Shown in pieces: positions 14,161 through 27,349 of a stretch of 64,000 bases of DNA. Within the stretch, counting starts at the first letter, position 1, and every line of letters starts with the position of its first letter. Source of the stretch: Callaeas wilsoni (lineage: Eukaryota > Chordata > Aves > Passeriformes > Callaeidae). The notes beneath the pieces were generated by a model. It searched no databases and was not told the DNA's origin. It was given only the letters and a program-made list of their open reading frames with translations. The position numbers and the translations under genes are program-made. Where the stretch lies: assembly GCA_013398955.1 (NCBI GenBank), contig VWPU01019321.1, positions 39,511 to 103,510 on the forward strand, given 5' to 3'.

Positions 14161-14520
14161 GCCCACTCACCAAAACACAGCTGGCTGGGGTTATTTTTAG
14201 ACCCGATTTGACAGGGTCCCTTTAAATTTCGCTGGCTTTTGTCAGTTTGTATCACAGAGCTAACGTTGTTTAAACAGAACACATTATTTTTGGCCCGTGA
14301 ATCACAGGACCCGCTCAGCAGCCTTTTCATGCAAACCACTGAGAGGCCTCTGTTTTTCTCTGCACCGGATTATTGAAAAAAAAACCCTTAATCACCAGGT
14401 ACGGTGATTGGCTTCAAAGATTTGCAAATTAGGAGTAAGCTATCAAATAGCTTCCTAGGGGCTGTAAACCACACAAATCTCATTGCCATTAATGAGGGCT
14501 TATGCCACTAAATAATATCT
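14161..14520. promoter_or_regulatory. Candidate enhancer-like block with E-box, MEF2-like and homeodomain-like sites
   Basis: Unique, non-repetitive, non-coding. Visible words: CAGCTG at 14178-14183, TTATTTTTAG at 14191-14200 (fits the MEF2 consensus YTAWWWWTAR), GTTTAAAC near 14268, GATTTGCAAATTAG near 14420 (C/EBP or octamer-like), and CCATTAATGAG near 14485. The density of such words and the lack of repeats suggest a conserved element, but that is inference. Confidence 0.3.
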
Positions 14521-14538
14521 TTCTGTACATGCACACAC

Positions 14539-14569
14539 ATTATATATATACACACACACACACACACAC
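14539..14569. repeat. (TA)n(CA)n microsatellite
   Basis: About ten bases of alternating TA followed by about ten CA units; compound dinucleotide repeat between the candidate enhancer and the GC-rich block. Confidence 0.95.
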
Positions 14570-14832
14570 GGAGTGTATAGCATGCCTGGTTGGTTTACGC
14601 CTGTAGGAGCCACATGGGATTTCCCCGATGTAACATCCTTGCTAAACCTAACCGGCAGGCAAGCGGGGAGATCTCCCGGGGACCCCTCACTCATCCCTCT
14701 GGGAGCCAGCACCCTGGGAGCAGCGGTGGTAATTGCTCTGCTGCGGTTTTAAGGGAGATGCTGGCAGAGGAGCTGTGGGAGTGTTACGAGGGAGGGTGAA
14801 GCACCAGGGGACTTTTAAGTATTGCAGGAATT

Positions 14833-14849
14833 AAAAAAAAAAAAAAAAA
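14833..14849. repeat. Poly-A tract (17 A)
   Basis: Uninterrupted A run followed by a further A-rich stretch to about 14867. No flanking gene copy or target-site duplication was seen. Confidence 0.95.
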
Positions 14850-15521
14850 GCGGAGAAAAAAAAAGCAAATGCAGTTTTTTTTTCAGCTGGATTCCCAAAA
14901 ACCTTTGTAAATACGTGTGCCTCGTGCCTAACCAGTGTCAGTGGTGACAGGGATCTTCCTGGCTCCTCTGTGGCGGGAGGAGGAACATCCCCGTCCCTGA
15001 GCTCAGCGCCTACGTAGGCTCGTGGTTCCCCAGTCACACTGGGCTGCGGGCAGCGCTCCTCCAGCCCTGGAGCAGCACCAGCACCCTGAGTCACAGGCTG
15101 CTGGGGCCGGGCGCCTCGGCCAGCAGACCGCAGCCTGCGCAATGCCTGCGGAAAGCAAAACAAAAACAAGCCACACGCTCCATCCCCCCCAGCCCCCGCT
15201 CCCACCCAAGGATGGGTTGGAAATGATTTGCAGCTGTTGCACGAAACTGTCAGCTTTCAGCTGCGTCAGCCCCTTCTCAGCGCCGAGGGGACGGGAGGGC
15301 AAGGGAAAAGCAAAGCCTCGAGCAGGGCACAGCTCTGGGAAACCCAGTGCTCTCGCGGAGCCATCCCAGTGGTCACTGGTTTTCCTCAGCTTGTGCACAT
15401 TCAAACGGACTCTTTTAGAATGGCAGGATTATCCAAATCATGACAGATGTGTGAAAATGAAAGGAATGCAAGTCTTCGGGTTTTTTTAACTCGGATCTGC
15501 AGATTCTCTTCTGTTCTAAGT

Positions 15522-15535
15522 AAAAAAAAAAAAAA
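15522..15535. repeat. Poly-A tract (14 A)
   Basis: Uninterrupted A run in A-rich surroundings. Confidence 0.95.
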
Positions 15536-16056
15536 CAACAGGGAAGGAAAAGAAAAAAACCACAAAGCTTCCATGTCCCAGGTTGAAATAAAATAATGCA
15601 GCGTTTGCTTTTTTGCACTGGGGATTTCCAGGATCTTCCTTCCTCCACAAGGGCCGGCCCCTACACACTGCTGGTCTGCCCGGCACAGCTGGAGCCTGTG
15701 GCAGGGCCCTGGGCAAAGGGCAGGGCACCAGGGCGGTCTCCAGAATAAACTCAGCTGCGGCCACATTTCCTTCTCACCGCCCTTTCTGTGACAAGTCAGG
15801 AGCCTTGCCTAACCCTGTCTAGCCCCATTTTTCTTAACCGAAGCAAACGCTACTGCAGTTTGTCCAAAAGGGGTAAGGAGAAGGCGGTGGCGAGGGATGG
15901 AGCAGAGCCCAAAAAAGCAACGAGACTGTGAGGGACAAGAAGCAGGATTAAAACAACAACAATCATTTCCAGGATAAAAATGGTAACTCCTGAGAAAAGA
16001 TGGCTTAGAAAGCCTCCAGGCAGATGAAGAGTCTCAAAACTTTCTATTTCTTTATT

Positions 16057-16087
16057 AAAAAAAAAAAAAAAAAGGAAAAAAAAAAAA
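16057..16087. repeat. Interrupted poly-A tract (17 A, GG, 12 A)
   Basis: Two A runs separated by GG, giving a poly-lysine-like artefact in translations. Confidence 0.95.
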
Positions 16088-17087
16088 GAGAAGGAGAAGC
16101 CCCACCTAACGCTCTCCATTTTAAAGACCACTTTCCCAGTGTGGCAGCAGCAATCATGTCCTTCACTGGCTGCACAGCCCTGTGGAGCAGGCACTTAACA
16201 TCACACCCCAGTAACGTGTCCGAGCACAACTCATCCATTTCAATGTACACCATCATTCAAGCATCCCGAATTCAACCACTCCAGAAGGGCCCTAGAGGCA
16301 CCTGTGGTGGGAAGCTCAGGACATGGTGGCCTGAGGTTGCAGGTGAGGAGGCACTGGCCCTACCACACACAGGTCACATCACCTTTCCTCACTGTACCCA
16401 CAACAAACAGTGAGCAAAACAAATGCATTCAAGTCTCAGGGGAAAGTCTGTCACAAGTATTGGACAAGGGCTCAAAGCAACAGTAAAAATAGGTGTGCGA
16501 ACACAAGGTCAGATGGTTGGTTCTTTTCCCATTGCAAACATTTCCATTTTGTTCCCCCTCTGATTACACTGTCTCCAAGAGTACAGTACTCTTGGAATCT
16601 CAGCCCTCTTCAGCATCTTCTTTGCAAGACATATCATCATCTGGGATTTGTGGATAACCTATCCACTTACAAAAAATACATATTACATACAATTACCGCT
16701 GTAGCTTAATAGGAATTGTATTCTCTCCAAAATAAACACTCTGGGCCAGTGAGCTTCAAGTGACTTTCAAACAAGGTTTACAAAAACAGAAACAAAAGTG
16801 AAAAACGATGTCTACTTTCTGTTTCCCTACCTCCCAAATAAAACAATTTTGTCCTCAGTGGAAAGTTCCACCAGAAACAGAGGAAAGATAGGATTACATG
16901 GAGTCTCTCACATTGCGGGGGAAGGGGGTGGCTGTTAAGAGAGAGGAAAAGACTGATTACTATCTGCTGTTTCTTCTCAACAGTTGAGAAACAAGGGAAG
17001 TGAGTTCGTTTTGCCACTGAGGACACACAGACCTCGGCAGGTTCCAGGGAGTAGCATCAAGAGAGCTTTTCATGAGGTCCTTGGGAC

Positions 17088-17110
17088 AAAAAAAAAAAAA
17101 AAAAAAAAAA
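17088..17110. repeat. Poly-A tract (23 A)
   Basis: Longest pure homopolymer noticed in the window. Confidence 0.95.
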
Positions 17111-20100
17111 GCAAGTTAGGGCAAAGGAATTAACTCTTTAGTACAGAGCAAGCATCCACACAGGCAGCTGCTAGGAACTCCTAATTTTGGGGGCAGGTCA
17201 GGTCCTAGGTTTGGGCACAAAGCATATGTGTATGCTTTGTCATTGTCATTGGTGTCTGAGAGGTACCAGTTAGAGCTCCAGATCCTTAGCAGCACACTGG
17301 AAATATACTGGATTGACTCAAGCTTTCAATTCACCCTGCTTTGGGTGGAGGCTTAGCCACAGAAAAAGCAACCTAGGGGCGAAATGTGAGTTCTGACTGA
17401 GGAGTGGTTATCAATCACCAGGGTCTCATACAGAAGTCCAATGCAGAGAGACTCTTCCTTCCATCATAGCACTGTTCTGATAGAAATGGAGCAACCCATG
17501 TATGTCCATTCAGCATGTCATCACACGCATGGGCATTATATATTAAAATAAATAGAGGGACTCCAGGAGACAGAATCTCTCTCCCTGCTTCACCAAGCCT
17601 TAGCAGTATATCTTCCTTTAAGGAATCAATATCCAAAGGTAACAGGCCATTCTGAACTGCTGCTCCTGACCAAACTACCTACTTGCACAGGTGATCTTCT
17701 ATATTTGGAAAGCAAAATACTTTGGGAAAATGTTATGATCCAGCTTCCTGGAGATTGTTTGCTGTTTCCTCTTTCCATCACTTTAGGCTGCTTTCTCCCT
17801 TGCCCTCCTACTTTCTTCCTGTAGTTCTCATGATATTTTTAAATCCTTGACTTCACCTTTTCTTGCCAGCCAAACTTCTCTCAGTGGCCTAAATGCAAAT
17901 CTAAACATTGAGGCTCATTGAAAGAGAAGATACACTCAATGAAACCAATTACACAGAACAGACATCTTATTTCTCCACTGCAAAAAGACGCTTTAAGTAA
18001 ATTCTTAAGAGTCCATGCATCTCCCACAGAATTACATGGCTAACTTCAGATTTGCAACAGCAATCCTCAAACTCGTCATTTAAAGATGCCCAGACCACCG
18101 CACTACTGAGTTGGTTCAGAGCCCACTTAAATCTACAGTCTCCTACATGTTTCCATATGTATTTCTGGCATTATTTCATATTTTCTACTATATATTTAGA
18201 AAAAAAAACACCAAAGAGTAAACAAGATATCCATTTGCTGTTGACTGTGTGTATTCAAAGTCCCAACATTGAAATGCAAGGCTCCTGTTGTAGATTGAAA
18301 GAAGGGCTTCTGTTCTTGGATCTTGTCTGCTTCTCCCCACTGTACGAGGATTGCTAGCAAATCTGTTATCTTCTCTCTCCTGTAAGCTGGAGCCACTACT
18401 GGAGTGGCTTCTGCAAGTCCCACATAGCCATGAATTTTGTGGAGTCACTTGGAAGCCACAAAAACTAGTTTTGTGGAAGAATTGGCTTTGGGGCAGCTTA
18501 GCTCTCTTTTTCTTTTTTTTTTTTTAAATTATGTGATTACTCCTCATAGATAACATTTTCACTAATCTATAGCAAAGTCCTCATGTACGCTGACTTTTGT
18601 GTTATTGGGAAGCAAGCTCCCGTTCCATGAAGGTGCAAGCCATCTTTGTTGCAGCTCAGATCTGCTCCAATTTCACTCTGCTCAAGATCTCCTCTGGAAC
18701 CGGGTTCTGGCAGAGCAATACAAAGCTGGACTAGCAAATCCCTCTGCCAGCTGCAGGTCCCAAACCTGCAACGGCTGTCCCAGGAAGGAGCCCTTCCAGA
18801 CCTCTGCAGGACCTCTCCTAACTGACTTTCACTGTGCTCATGGAAACCATCTCCAGCATGACCCAGCTTTCGCTACTTCCACAGATCATGCCCTGTTTTG
18901 CCTGTGTTCACACACCCCATCAGGATCCATTCCATGGCGCCACTGGAAGGACACTCAGGCATGCGGCAGGAGGGAAGTTCAACAGAAGGCCTCATCTGGA
19001 TAGCCAGGGGAGCAGGGCTGCAGAGGGCACCAGTTTCTACCTCCCACGCAGTACAGATGCAGCCCAGGTGGCCCAGAGTTTTTATTATTGCACTGATGGA
19101 GAAGCTTGAAGGAATGTAGATTTGGACAGTCTGGAAGTCATTATCCCATGGTGCTGTCTTTAGAGTAGCTGTTCTACCTTGGACAAGCTCCCTGAAAATG
19201 TACACAGCCTAACTCTTATGCAATAATAAGTGAAATAGGGCTTTACACAAAAATAGCAATTGCCAGGGTGTATAGATTTGCCTTTGAGGGGAATATGCAT
19301 TTGCTGAATTACAAGAACTGTTGTGGACAGCAAAGATGCTCTGCTCAAGGTTGTTACTAAATATCTGCAAAGAACCAGAGGCCCAACTTCACTCAGCACA
19401 GACCTTCATTGTGCTGTGCAGTCAGCAATATTCACACATGATACTTGACCTTCCTGAACCGCATACTTTACAGCTCGATTTTGTTTAAAAGAAAAGCAAA
19501 AATAAAAGCAAAAAAAGACACTTCAAAGCGTCCTCAGCATGTGCTGCAGTCATGTAACACATCCTAGCTACAGCTAGTGGGATTGAACTAGACATTGTCA
19601 GCAGACAGTAGTTTGATCCAGTCACTGGGGTCTCAGCAAAGCCTTTCTTCTAGAAGAGCATCGGTTTGCTTCAGCTCTCACACCAAGCTGGCTAGCAGAT
19701 TACAAAGCTTATAACCTTTTATATGTTAAGAGTGTATTTTTTCCATTTTCTAGTCACATACAGAGCAAAAGTTCTTTCCCCTTTGAGTGTCCTAAAAGAC
19801 ATTTGATTTTGAGTTTGGAAATTTGCATCCCAATGGAGAGGAGAGAAAGACAAAGAAAATGGTAAGAGAGCAAAATATATGAAACTGGGAAGGCTCATCC
19901 TTTTAATGTGGCAGCTTCTGTTCCTCCCATTGTTGTGTGAACTGCAAGTCCCTTACTTTAATCAACTAGATTTGCTATTTGGTTGTTCCTCAGTTGTCAT
20001 TCTCCTCTGTTTTGCTCCTGGTTTCATCATGAAGCAATACCGCCCAGTTTCCCAGCTCTGAGCCCACTTAGCTGACAACACCACCTTTCGTTTCAGCCAG

Positions 20101-23100
20101 GGTAGACTGAACCAGGTTCTCTTATTCTGCAATGACTACAGCATTTAGTGGGAAGAGCAGAGGCATCTGGATTCATGCTTGTCATATGAGCGCACCAGCA
20201 GGCATGAGGAAAGAACAGGCTGTGCTGACATACATAGGTGTGAGAGCTTCTGCCACCTGAGTCAGTGGCACAACACCGAGCTAAAACCAAGGGCACAGGC
20301 AAGCTCTGGGCTCTCTGCATCAGCACAGCATCACCTACTTCTCCCCACTGTGCTTTCTGCATACGTGCTGGGCTAAACTCCAGGGATTAATTTACCACCC
20401 ACTGTGCAGTTTTGCAGAGGAGGAAGGGTTCAAAGACTAGTTCAACAACATGAAGTTGTCACTAATGACGCAGAGGCCGATATTTCCTCTTGGCAGCCCA
20501 GAGTGTGGAGAGGGCTGGCACTAGCACCTCCTTAGGTGACACCAGCACTGCTCTCCATGCCAGAGTAGCACCACTGGAAGGCAGCACTGCCCAGACCCAT
20601 ATGCATTTGGCTGCAAAAAAAGCTTCAGGCGTGGTATCCCAGGAAAATGCCAGCTTCTCATGCATGAGGCCAGTGCTGATGGTACTCAGGGAAAGCCTCA
20701 TCCAGATCTGGGGTACTTTTGATTATTTTTACACTCTTATCCTTTTTTCCCCCCTCATATATTTTCCTGCCTTGATCACCAACACTGAAAAGAGTCATCA
20801 CAAGTCCGACTCCTGCTCTCAGACACCTGTGGTAGCACCACTTAGCAACAGTCCATGTGAGCATGGGGCAAAATTTGGGAAGAAACAGAACTCTCTGAAC
20901 TCCTAACTATTGTCTTTTTGCCAGCTTCTATCTAATGTATTGGAACCAGCACACCTGCGCTGCTTGTCTAGAAACTCAGGTTTCCTTTCTCAAAGCAAGG
21001 GAGATGGCACCCTCCTTCCTTAAAGGGTCTTGGAACTCACATGGAGAAAGCAGTACAGCACGTTGCTGCTGAGTGCTACAATTAAACACCAGCAGAAAGC
21101 TCCTGAAGAAAACAAGCAGGCAGCTCTGTCCTGCACTCTGCAGATGAACTCAAGCTCGCTGCCAAACACAAGCGGTTCTTTCGCTGTGTGAACAGTAAAC
21201 AGTAGAATTAGCTGATAACCAGCATCTTGAATTTGGCAAGGGCCCGCTTTTTTTCCACCCCCACTTTTAGGAAGCAAGAATGCATGAAAACTCCAAGCCT
21301 TTGAGATGGGAAGCAGACAGCAAACACTGCCTCCCTTCACCAGCTGATCCCAGAAACATAAAGGTGTACAAACTACCTACGTTTTCACTAAGCAGCTAAA
21401 GAACATGACTGAGAAAGTTCAGATCCTGCAAACGCATTTAGTGTTAATGAAGCACAGCATGATTTCAGAGGGCAGGGAGAAGGAGGCAGCACAAGAGTTT
21501 TGTACCAAATGGCCTTATTCCAACCTCAAATTCCTCACAAATACATCTGATTATCTGACCAGTAACCAAATGAAGTGTTGCAAAAACTGGAGGCACTTCT
21601 CCTCAGCACTGAAAATAGCCGTAAGGAAAGGAAATGTGCCAATGTGGATCATGTAATGGAACTGACAGTGGCAGAAGGAAACTTTAGGTGGATGAAAAAA
21701 ATGGATTTTGTGGGAATTTTTTTCATCTTTTTTTTTAATCCCTCTTCCCCTTACTCAAGTTAATTTTTACACAGGATAACTTCTGAAGGATAACATTTTG
21801 TTATGGGAGACAACCAGTCTTGTGAACAGCTATGGCAAAACGCTCCGTGAGAAGCCATCCCTAAATCAACCCAGTCCGTGAAATTGTGACATGCTAAATC
21901 GAGTAAGGAGGCCCTGGCTGCAGACGCAAAGGTAAACCACAGCTGCTACAGTAAGCACAGGGCTCCCCATCGCCTCTGACAGCCCTGCAGAGGGCAAGCT
22001 CAAGCTGTGCCCCAAGCATAGCCTGCAAAGCAAGGGACAGGCTCAGGAACAGACAAAGTGCTTGTACTGCCACCTCCATCACACTCAAGCACGGCTAGAG
22101 CACAGGCATACTGCAGGTAGGTGCTGTGGGCCAGAAGTTGGGCATGCCTGGCACAGCTCTTTGGGCAATACGCATCACCACAGCATTTTGAGGAGGTGGG
22201 AAAAGCCACCCAGGGAGGAAAACCTGTGAAAATTCAGAACTACAGTGAATGTGGATACATGTGACAGCTAAGTGGAAGCTGGAGGAAGTTGACTGACCTT
22301 CTCAGAAAGGTCCTGGTGTTAGGACACATCTTTATGTGGGGGTTGGTCCTGGTGATCGGGATAAGAAGAAATGAAGAGGAGGCAGCAGGCCACTTCAGCT
22401 TTGGAAGCAGGGCAGGGCTGGCCCCTTCTCCATCCCATCTTTACCAAAGAGGCACGAAGATTCAGAGGGAACTTCCACAGGGCTGAGGAATAGGGGGCAA
22501 TTTGCTACCTCTTCACAGTTGCAGGAGTACTCATACATTGCTGGTGAAGAACAACAGCCAAGACACTGAGACAGCATTGATGTCACACACAGCTTCCGCT
22601 GCAGGATTTGCTTTTTTGTTTGACAAGGGGGAGATGAAGAGCAGCATTGGCTTGGTAAACCCAACACCTGCCTGCTGACAGTGCCCAGCTAGAGTCTCAT
22701 TGCCAGGCAGTGCCTCCCTGGAGAGCTGAGCAGGGGGGTTTAGGCTGTGCCTGAGCCAGAATAGCCCTCTGAGTAACCCCTGCTCCAGCAAGGGCCTACT
22801 TGCAGCTGACTGCTCAGTACAAAAGTAGAGTTCAGAGCCACAAGCTGTGTCAGACACCGTGGATATTTCTTCTGAAAACCACAGCAGTGGCTCTTGCGTA
22901 GGAAACCCACTCTCTGTACCCACTGCTAGAACAGCAGTTGGACAACCCACTGGTTTGAACTTCTTTATTCTGTTAACAGGTTTTTGGCATCATTAAAACA
23001 TTGCAACCTTTGTTTTATCCTGCCTTTGACAGACTGAAAAAATTGCTTTGTTCTTCAGTGTCTGGTAGTGAGCAGGAACTGGACATGGATTTGGTGTACA

Positions 23101-26100
23101 AAGGATATTAGTGTCCCCAGAGAGGGGAGATCCTTGTACTTGCCACTCTGGCCAACTTGCAAGATCCCCAGTATCTAGCAGGGTTTAGGAAATTCTTGGC
23201 ATTTAGACGTATTTTATAACCCACTGAGTCATCCATCAAGGTGATACCAGTGGTGGGAAGCAAACCAGCACCTCTTCAACATCTCTTGCAGAATTATGTC
23301 CTTTCCTCCAACATGCTTCAGAGGTTATCAGGACTTAATGGGAATAATCATTAATTTACATTTCAGCAGAAGCTTTGCATTTGACCTCCTGAACACTGTT
23401 TCACTGCTTTGGGTTGCACTTCTCCATGCACGAGGCAGGGATAAGAGTTCCATGCTCTGCCCTGCATTTGTTGCAGTCTAAGTACCAAAGGTTGTGACAA
23501 CAGATTTAGGTACTATACTAATACAGACTATAGATAGGACTTTATCTTATTATCTAATACATAATCTAATATTATCTAAGATAGATTTGAACATAAATGA
23601 CACCAATTCAGCAAGCACTGACTAGTGGAAGTCAGTGCTGGATCTCTATTGCCCTGTATGTGGAATAATTACTTACGGTTATAAATAGACCACATTAAGA
23701 GTAACATGTGCTAGATCTGCTATCTTCTGAAAAGGAAGTGGAAAAAATGCTGTTAGTAATGTATCCTTAGTCATGAAAAAGTGACTTCTGGGGTTTTTCT
23801 ACTCTGCCACCTGCAATTCTTATCCCTTCTGTACAGCAAGGTGCTCTCTGTGTCATAAATATTTATGAAACTCTTCTGTCATAGAGTTCTATTGTGTGGC
23901 CCTGGAAGTTCCTGAGTTTCAGTGTTAGATGAAGACACCCCACACAAAATTGAAAAATTTCCATATGCAGTATGTTGTCAAACACACATCTACTTACAAG
24001 ACCAGCTGGTACATTCTCAACCCCCTCTAGAGAGGGCAAAGCAAAAAAATTAACATAAATGCATATCTTAGCTTGCCCAACACAATTATCTAGAAGCACA
24101 GGGTCTGAGAACCAGTTATACTTTGTGTATGCAGGATAAATACCCTAGCATTTTTTCCCCTGAGTACACTGTGGTCTGTTTCTTTCACTCTGAACTTCAG
24201 GTTGTTTGTGCACAATATTTCTAAATAGTCAAATATTAATTTTGCCTCTCTGAGAGAAAAGGGAAAACGTAAAATTAGGAAGCCACTTATAGATCTCTTA
24301 AAGTATATAAGTTCTTGGAAGCTGTTGAAAATAAGTGAAAAACATGCCTTTTATTTCTAAATGATAATCACCTTGCCAAGAGAGAACACACTCTGGGGGT
24401 TTGGTGATAAGGTAAACAATTACTAATTTCCCCTATGAGTAGGAGATAATGAGATAGGCAAACCTTTTTCTGATCAAATTTTTCTTAATTTCAACATATC
24501 TACTTTTAGAAGTTGTTAGCTGAAAAGGTTTTGTTTTGATTAATGTTATAATTTTCATTCATTTAAAAGAGTCAGAAATGTCAAATCATTGTTACACAGG
24601 AAGTTTTGGGCTTGGATCAAAGTGACATTTCGTTTAGCAGTCTGAATAAACACACAGTTTAAAAGCCAGCTCAATGAGAAGGAGAAGGTCTGAAATCTAA
24701 GCAAATACTTCCAACTACTGAATCCAATTTATGCTCATACACAAGTCATCCCCTTGGGACTGAGAAATCCCTCTGAAGTCTGGCATTTTGGAACAACCTT
24801 TTAATTCAATTCAGAACAAAGATATCAAGATGAGGTAAGCCACTTCCTGCCTTCTCCTTAAAAATATGCATTAAAAAATATTAATCTTATGCAAGATAGA
24901 GAGGAGAGGAGCATGCAGGAGGATGCATAAGCTGTCTTAGAACTGTATAATTTTCCTGCTTGCCACACGCCTTAGGTAGACGTTGGAGCGTTGCCTGTTC
25001 TCAGATTTGTAGTGAAATCCTGAACAGGATATTTTTAATCAATCTTCATTACTTGTTGCTACCACTGCTGCATTGCTGGGCAAAGCCCTCAGCTTTTATT
25101 AGAAGTTAAAATACTTTTACACTTGTTGCTCGCACAGCTGCGAAGAAAAGTTGGAAAATTCAAAACCCAGAAGCTACCAAAGCCCAAGACAAATAAAACC
25201 AGAGAGAATTAAGTCTTGTGAATTACACCAATTGCATGATTTTGCAGAGTTTGCCTCAGGATTTGAGGATGCCTGGAGCAGACTATGCCAAGCTTGCAAT
25301 TTTGTCAGTTATGTTTCATTTCGTACACTGGGGCTGTCATGGAATAAATTGTTATCGTAGATGTCCCTGGGGACATAGAGCTCAGGCAGCCTCGCACTAC
25401 AGTGCTAAAAAGTTTTCTCAGATAAGGCTTGCCTGAAAACACATCTTCCACACAGACCCCTGCGCTACCTGCAGGAGAGCCAGAACTCCGGGAGGCAGAG
25501 CCCCCAGACATGCGCACAGCCTGCGCACAGGATGCTGCACAAGAACGGCCCCGGGCCCCTCTTTCAAGGGATGCTGCCCCTAATGCAAGCCAGCTGACAA
25601 CAGCAGTAAATTAAAAACGACCAAACTAGGAAATCCATGCGTGAAATAGCCGAACTGCGTCAGGGACAGAAACATGCATCGAAAAACTAGAAGAAAAATT
25701 TACTTGCCCAACTCCTTGTGGCTTTTTTCACCTTATAAAATCACTCTGGCAGTAGCAAGACCCCATTCCGTACCAGTCTCTTATTCTTAGATGGTGCCTA
25801 GAAAAGAGAGCTAAGCACAAAGACTAGGATTTTTTAAAGTCCCCAAACCTTTTCCAGGCTTTTGTGCGGCTTTGAATCTGTTCCTACCACCTGATCCTAA
25901 CTGCTGTCACCTGCCAGTAATTTCCTGCCTTGCTCTCGCTTGTTTTGCCATCACTGGATGCTGCCCTGGCAGAGAGGAAACCTTGCCAGTGCAAAAACAT
26001 TGGAGAATATTTGAAAGGCACTTATCTGGTCTCTAAACAAATTGTCAGAAGTGAGGAAAACAGAATATTTGTTTCTATCAGCTGCTTCATTAGTGACAAG

Positions 26101-27349
26101 TTGAGGTGGTAATTAAACACTATATGGTAATGATGGACTTAACTGGGGACTGCTTGATAGCCTGGAAACACCATGCCCATCAGTGAAGACACATAATCAT
26201 CTAAGATATTGCCACTTTACACTGTTTTCTGTCACCTTTGTACCAGAACCATACTAATAACATGAGTGAGTCAAACCCATTTTGGTACAGCCAAGCAAGC
26301 TGGCCTAAGTCATTCCCATAGAACTGGGCATGAGCAGAGGACACGTTATGTAGACAAGGTGATTTACAGCTCCAGTTACTTGTTCTATCCCTCAGCTGAC
26401 CATGTTAATGAACTAACTGGGAGCTCCCAGTTTTCTTCAGCACAAAGTCAGCTATCGCTGCACAAATCAGATGAGCCCCTGAAGTGGATTGGGAACGTTG
26501 TCAGAGTGTGTGAATGTGGCTCAGCTCCAGGGGAGAAGCAGATGTGAGTTGGGGTGTGGTACCAAGCAGATGGAAAACTGTGTTTCCCTAAACAATCCCA
26601 CTAGGTCTGCAACAGCACATCTGCTACACCCCAGTGTGCTCCTTCTTCCTTTTTCCACTTACTGCAAAAAGATTTGGGCTGAATCTCCTCTTCCACTGAA
26701 CCTTCGGTCAATGTTCATACCCATGGAGAGATGGCATCAGATATGACCTTTCCCGGGTATTTGCTTGCTACATCTCACTGGCTGTGAAATAAGAACAACT
26801 CCATGAAGTGTGGAGTGTTGGATTTCACATCCTATTTGGTGCTCATGCTTTCTTTGTGATGTTTTTGCATCCAAATTTCGTCCCTTATCTAGGCTGAAGG
26901 GAATGGATCTTCCTTCTTGTATATGGGAAAACAAAGCAGATGGTCTCAGTCTGAAGGACAGATGTCCACATCAGAAAACTGTCACCGCACTTGACACCTT
27001 CCCAGCCATACTGGCCAAAATCCTCCAGAAAAGAAAAAACACACCTTGCCATTTTGCATACATTTACATTCATTTGCATGCATTCAGGCACCTACTGAGC
27101 AGAATGCTCAGCCTTCCCATTTTTTAAGTTTCACTCAACCTCAGGAAGACTGGTATGAAGATTACTTGTTAAAAGAGCTGAATGTCTGGTGACTTTGGTG
27201 TGCAAACTATGAGTAAAAAGGACCCTTCCATGCCATAGTCCTATTCTCTTCCTGCCTTTTGTCACAAGGATGAATCTAGACAAGAAAAGCAGCTAGTAAC
27301 GTCACTGTCCGTACTCAGAAATTCTGTAAAGGCAAACGAAAACCCTTTT

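Larger units (their letters stand above)
14581..15800. promoter_or_regulatory. GC-rich, CpG-enriched block
   Basis: Markedly GC-richer than its surroundings, densest at 15001-15360, where I count about 21 CpGs by hand. It includes the palindrome GCCTACGTAGGC near 15008 and an AP-1 word TGAGTCA at 15087-15093. Many overlapping open frames on both strands (up to 155 codons) are the usual by-product of high GC and show no domain. It could be the promoter of an unannotated transcript or a distal ADTRP promoter. Confidence 0.35.
15801..27349. other. Long non-coding stretch upstream of ADTRP
   Basis: No exon, RNA gene or repeat family recognised apart from the poly-A tracts listed. The more open parts (18599-19003 +, 22531-22950 -) are chance frames in moderately GC-rich DNA. 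An untranslated first exon of ADTRP could lie here but would not be visible without transcript data. Confidence 0.55.

Noticed and set aside
15003..15489. Overlapping open frames of 124-155 codons on both strands
   Set aside because: They follow the high GC content, include homopolymer-derived Phe/Lys runs and match no family.
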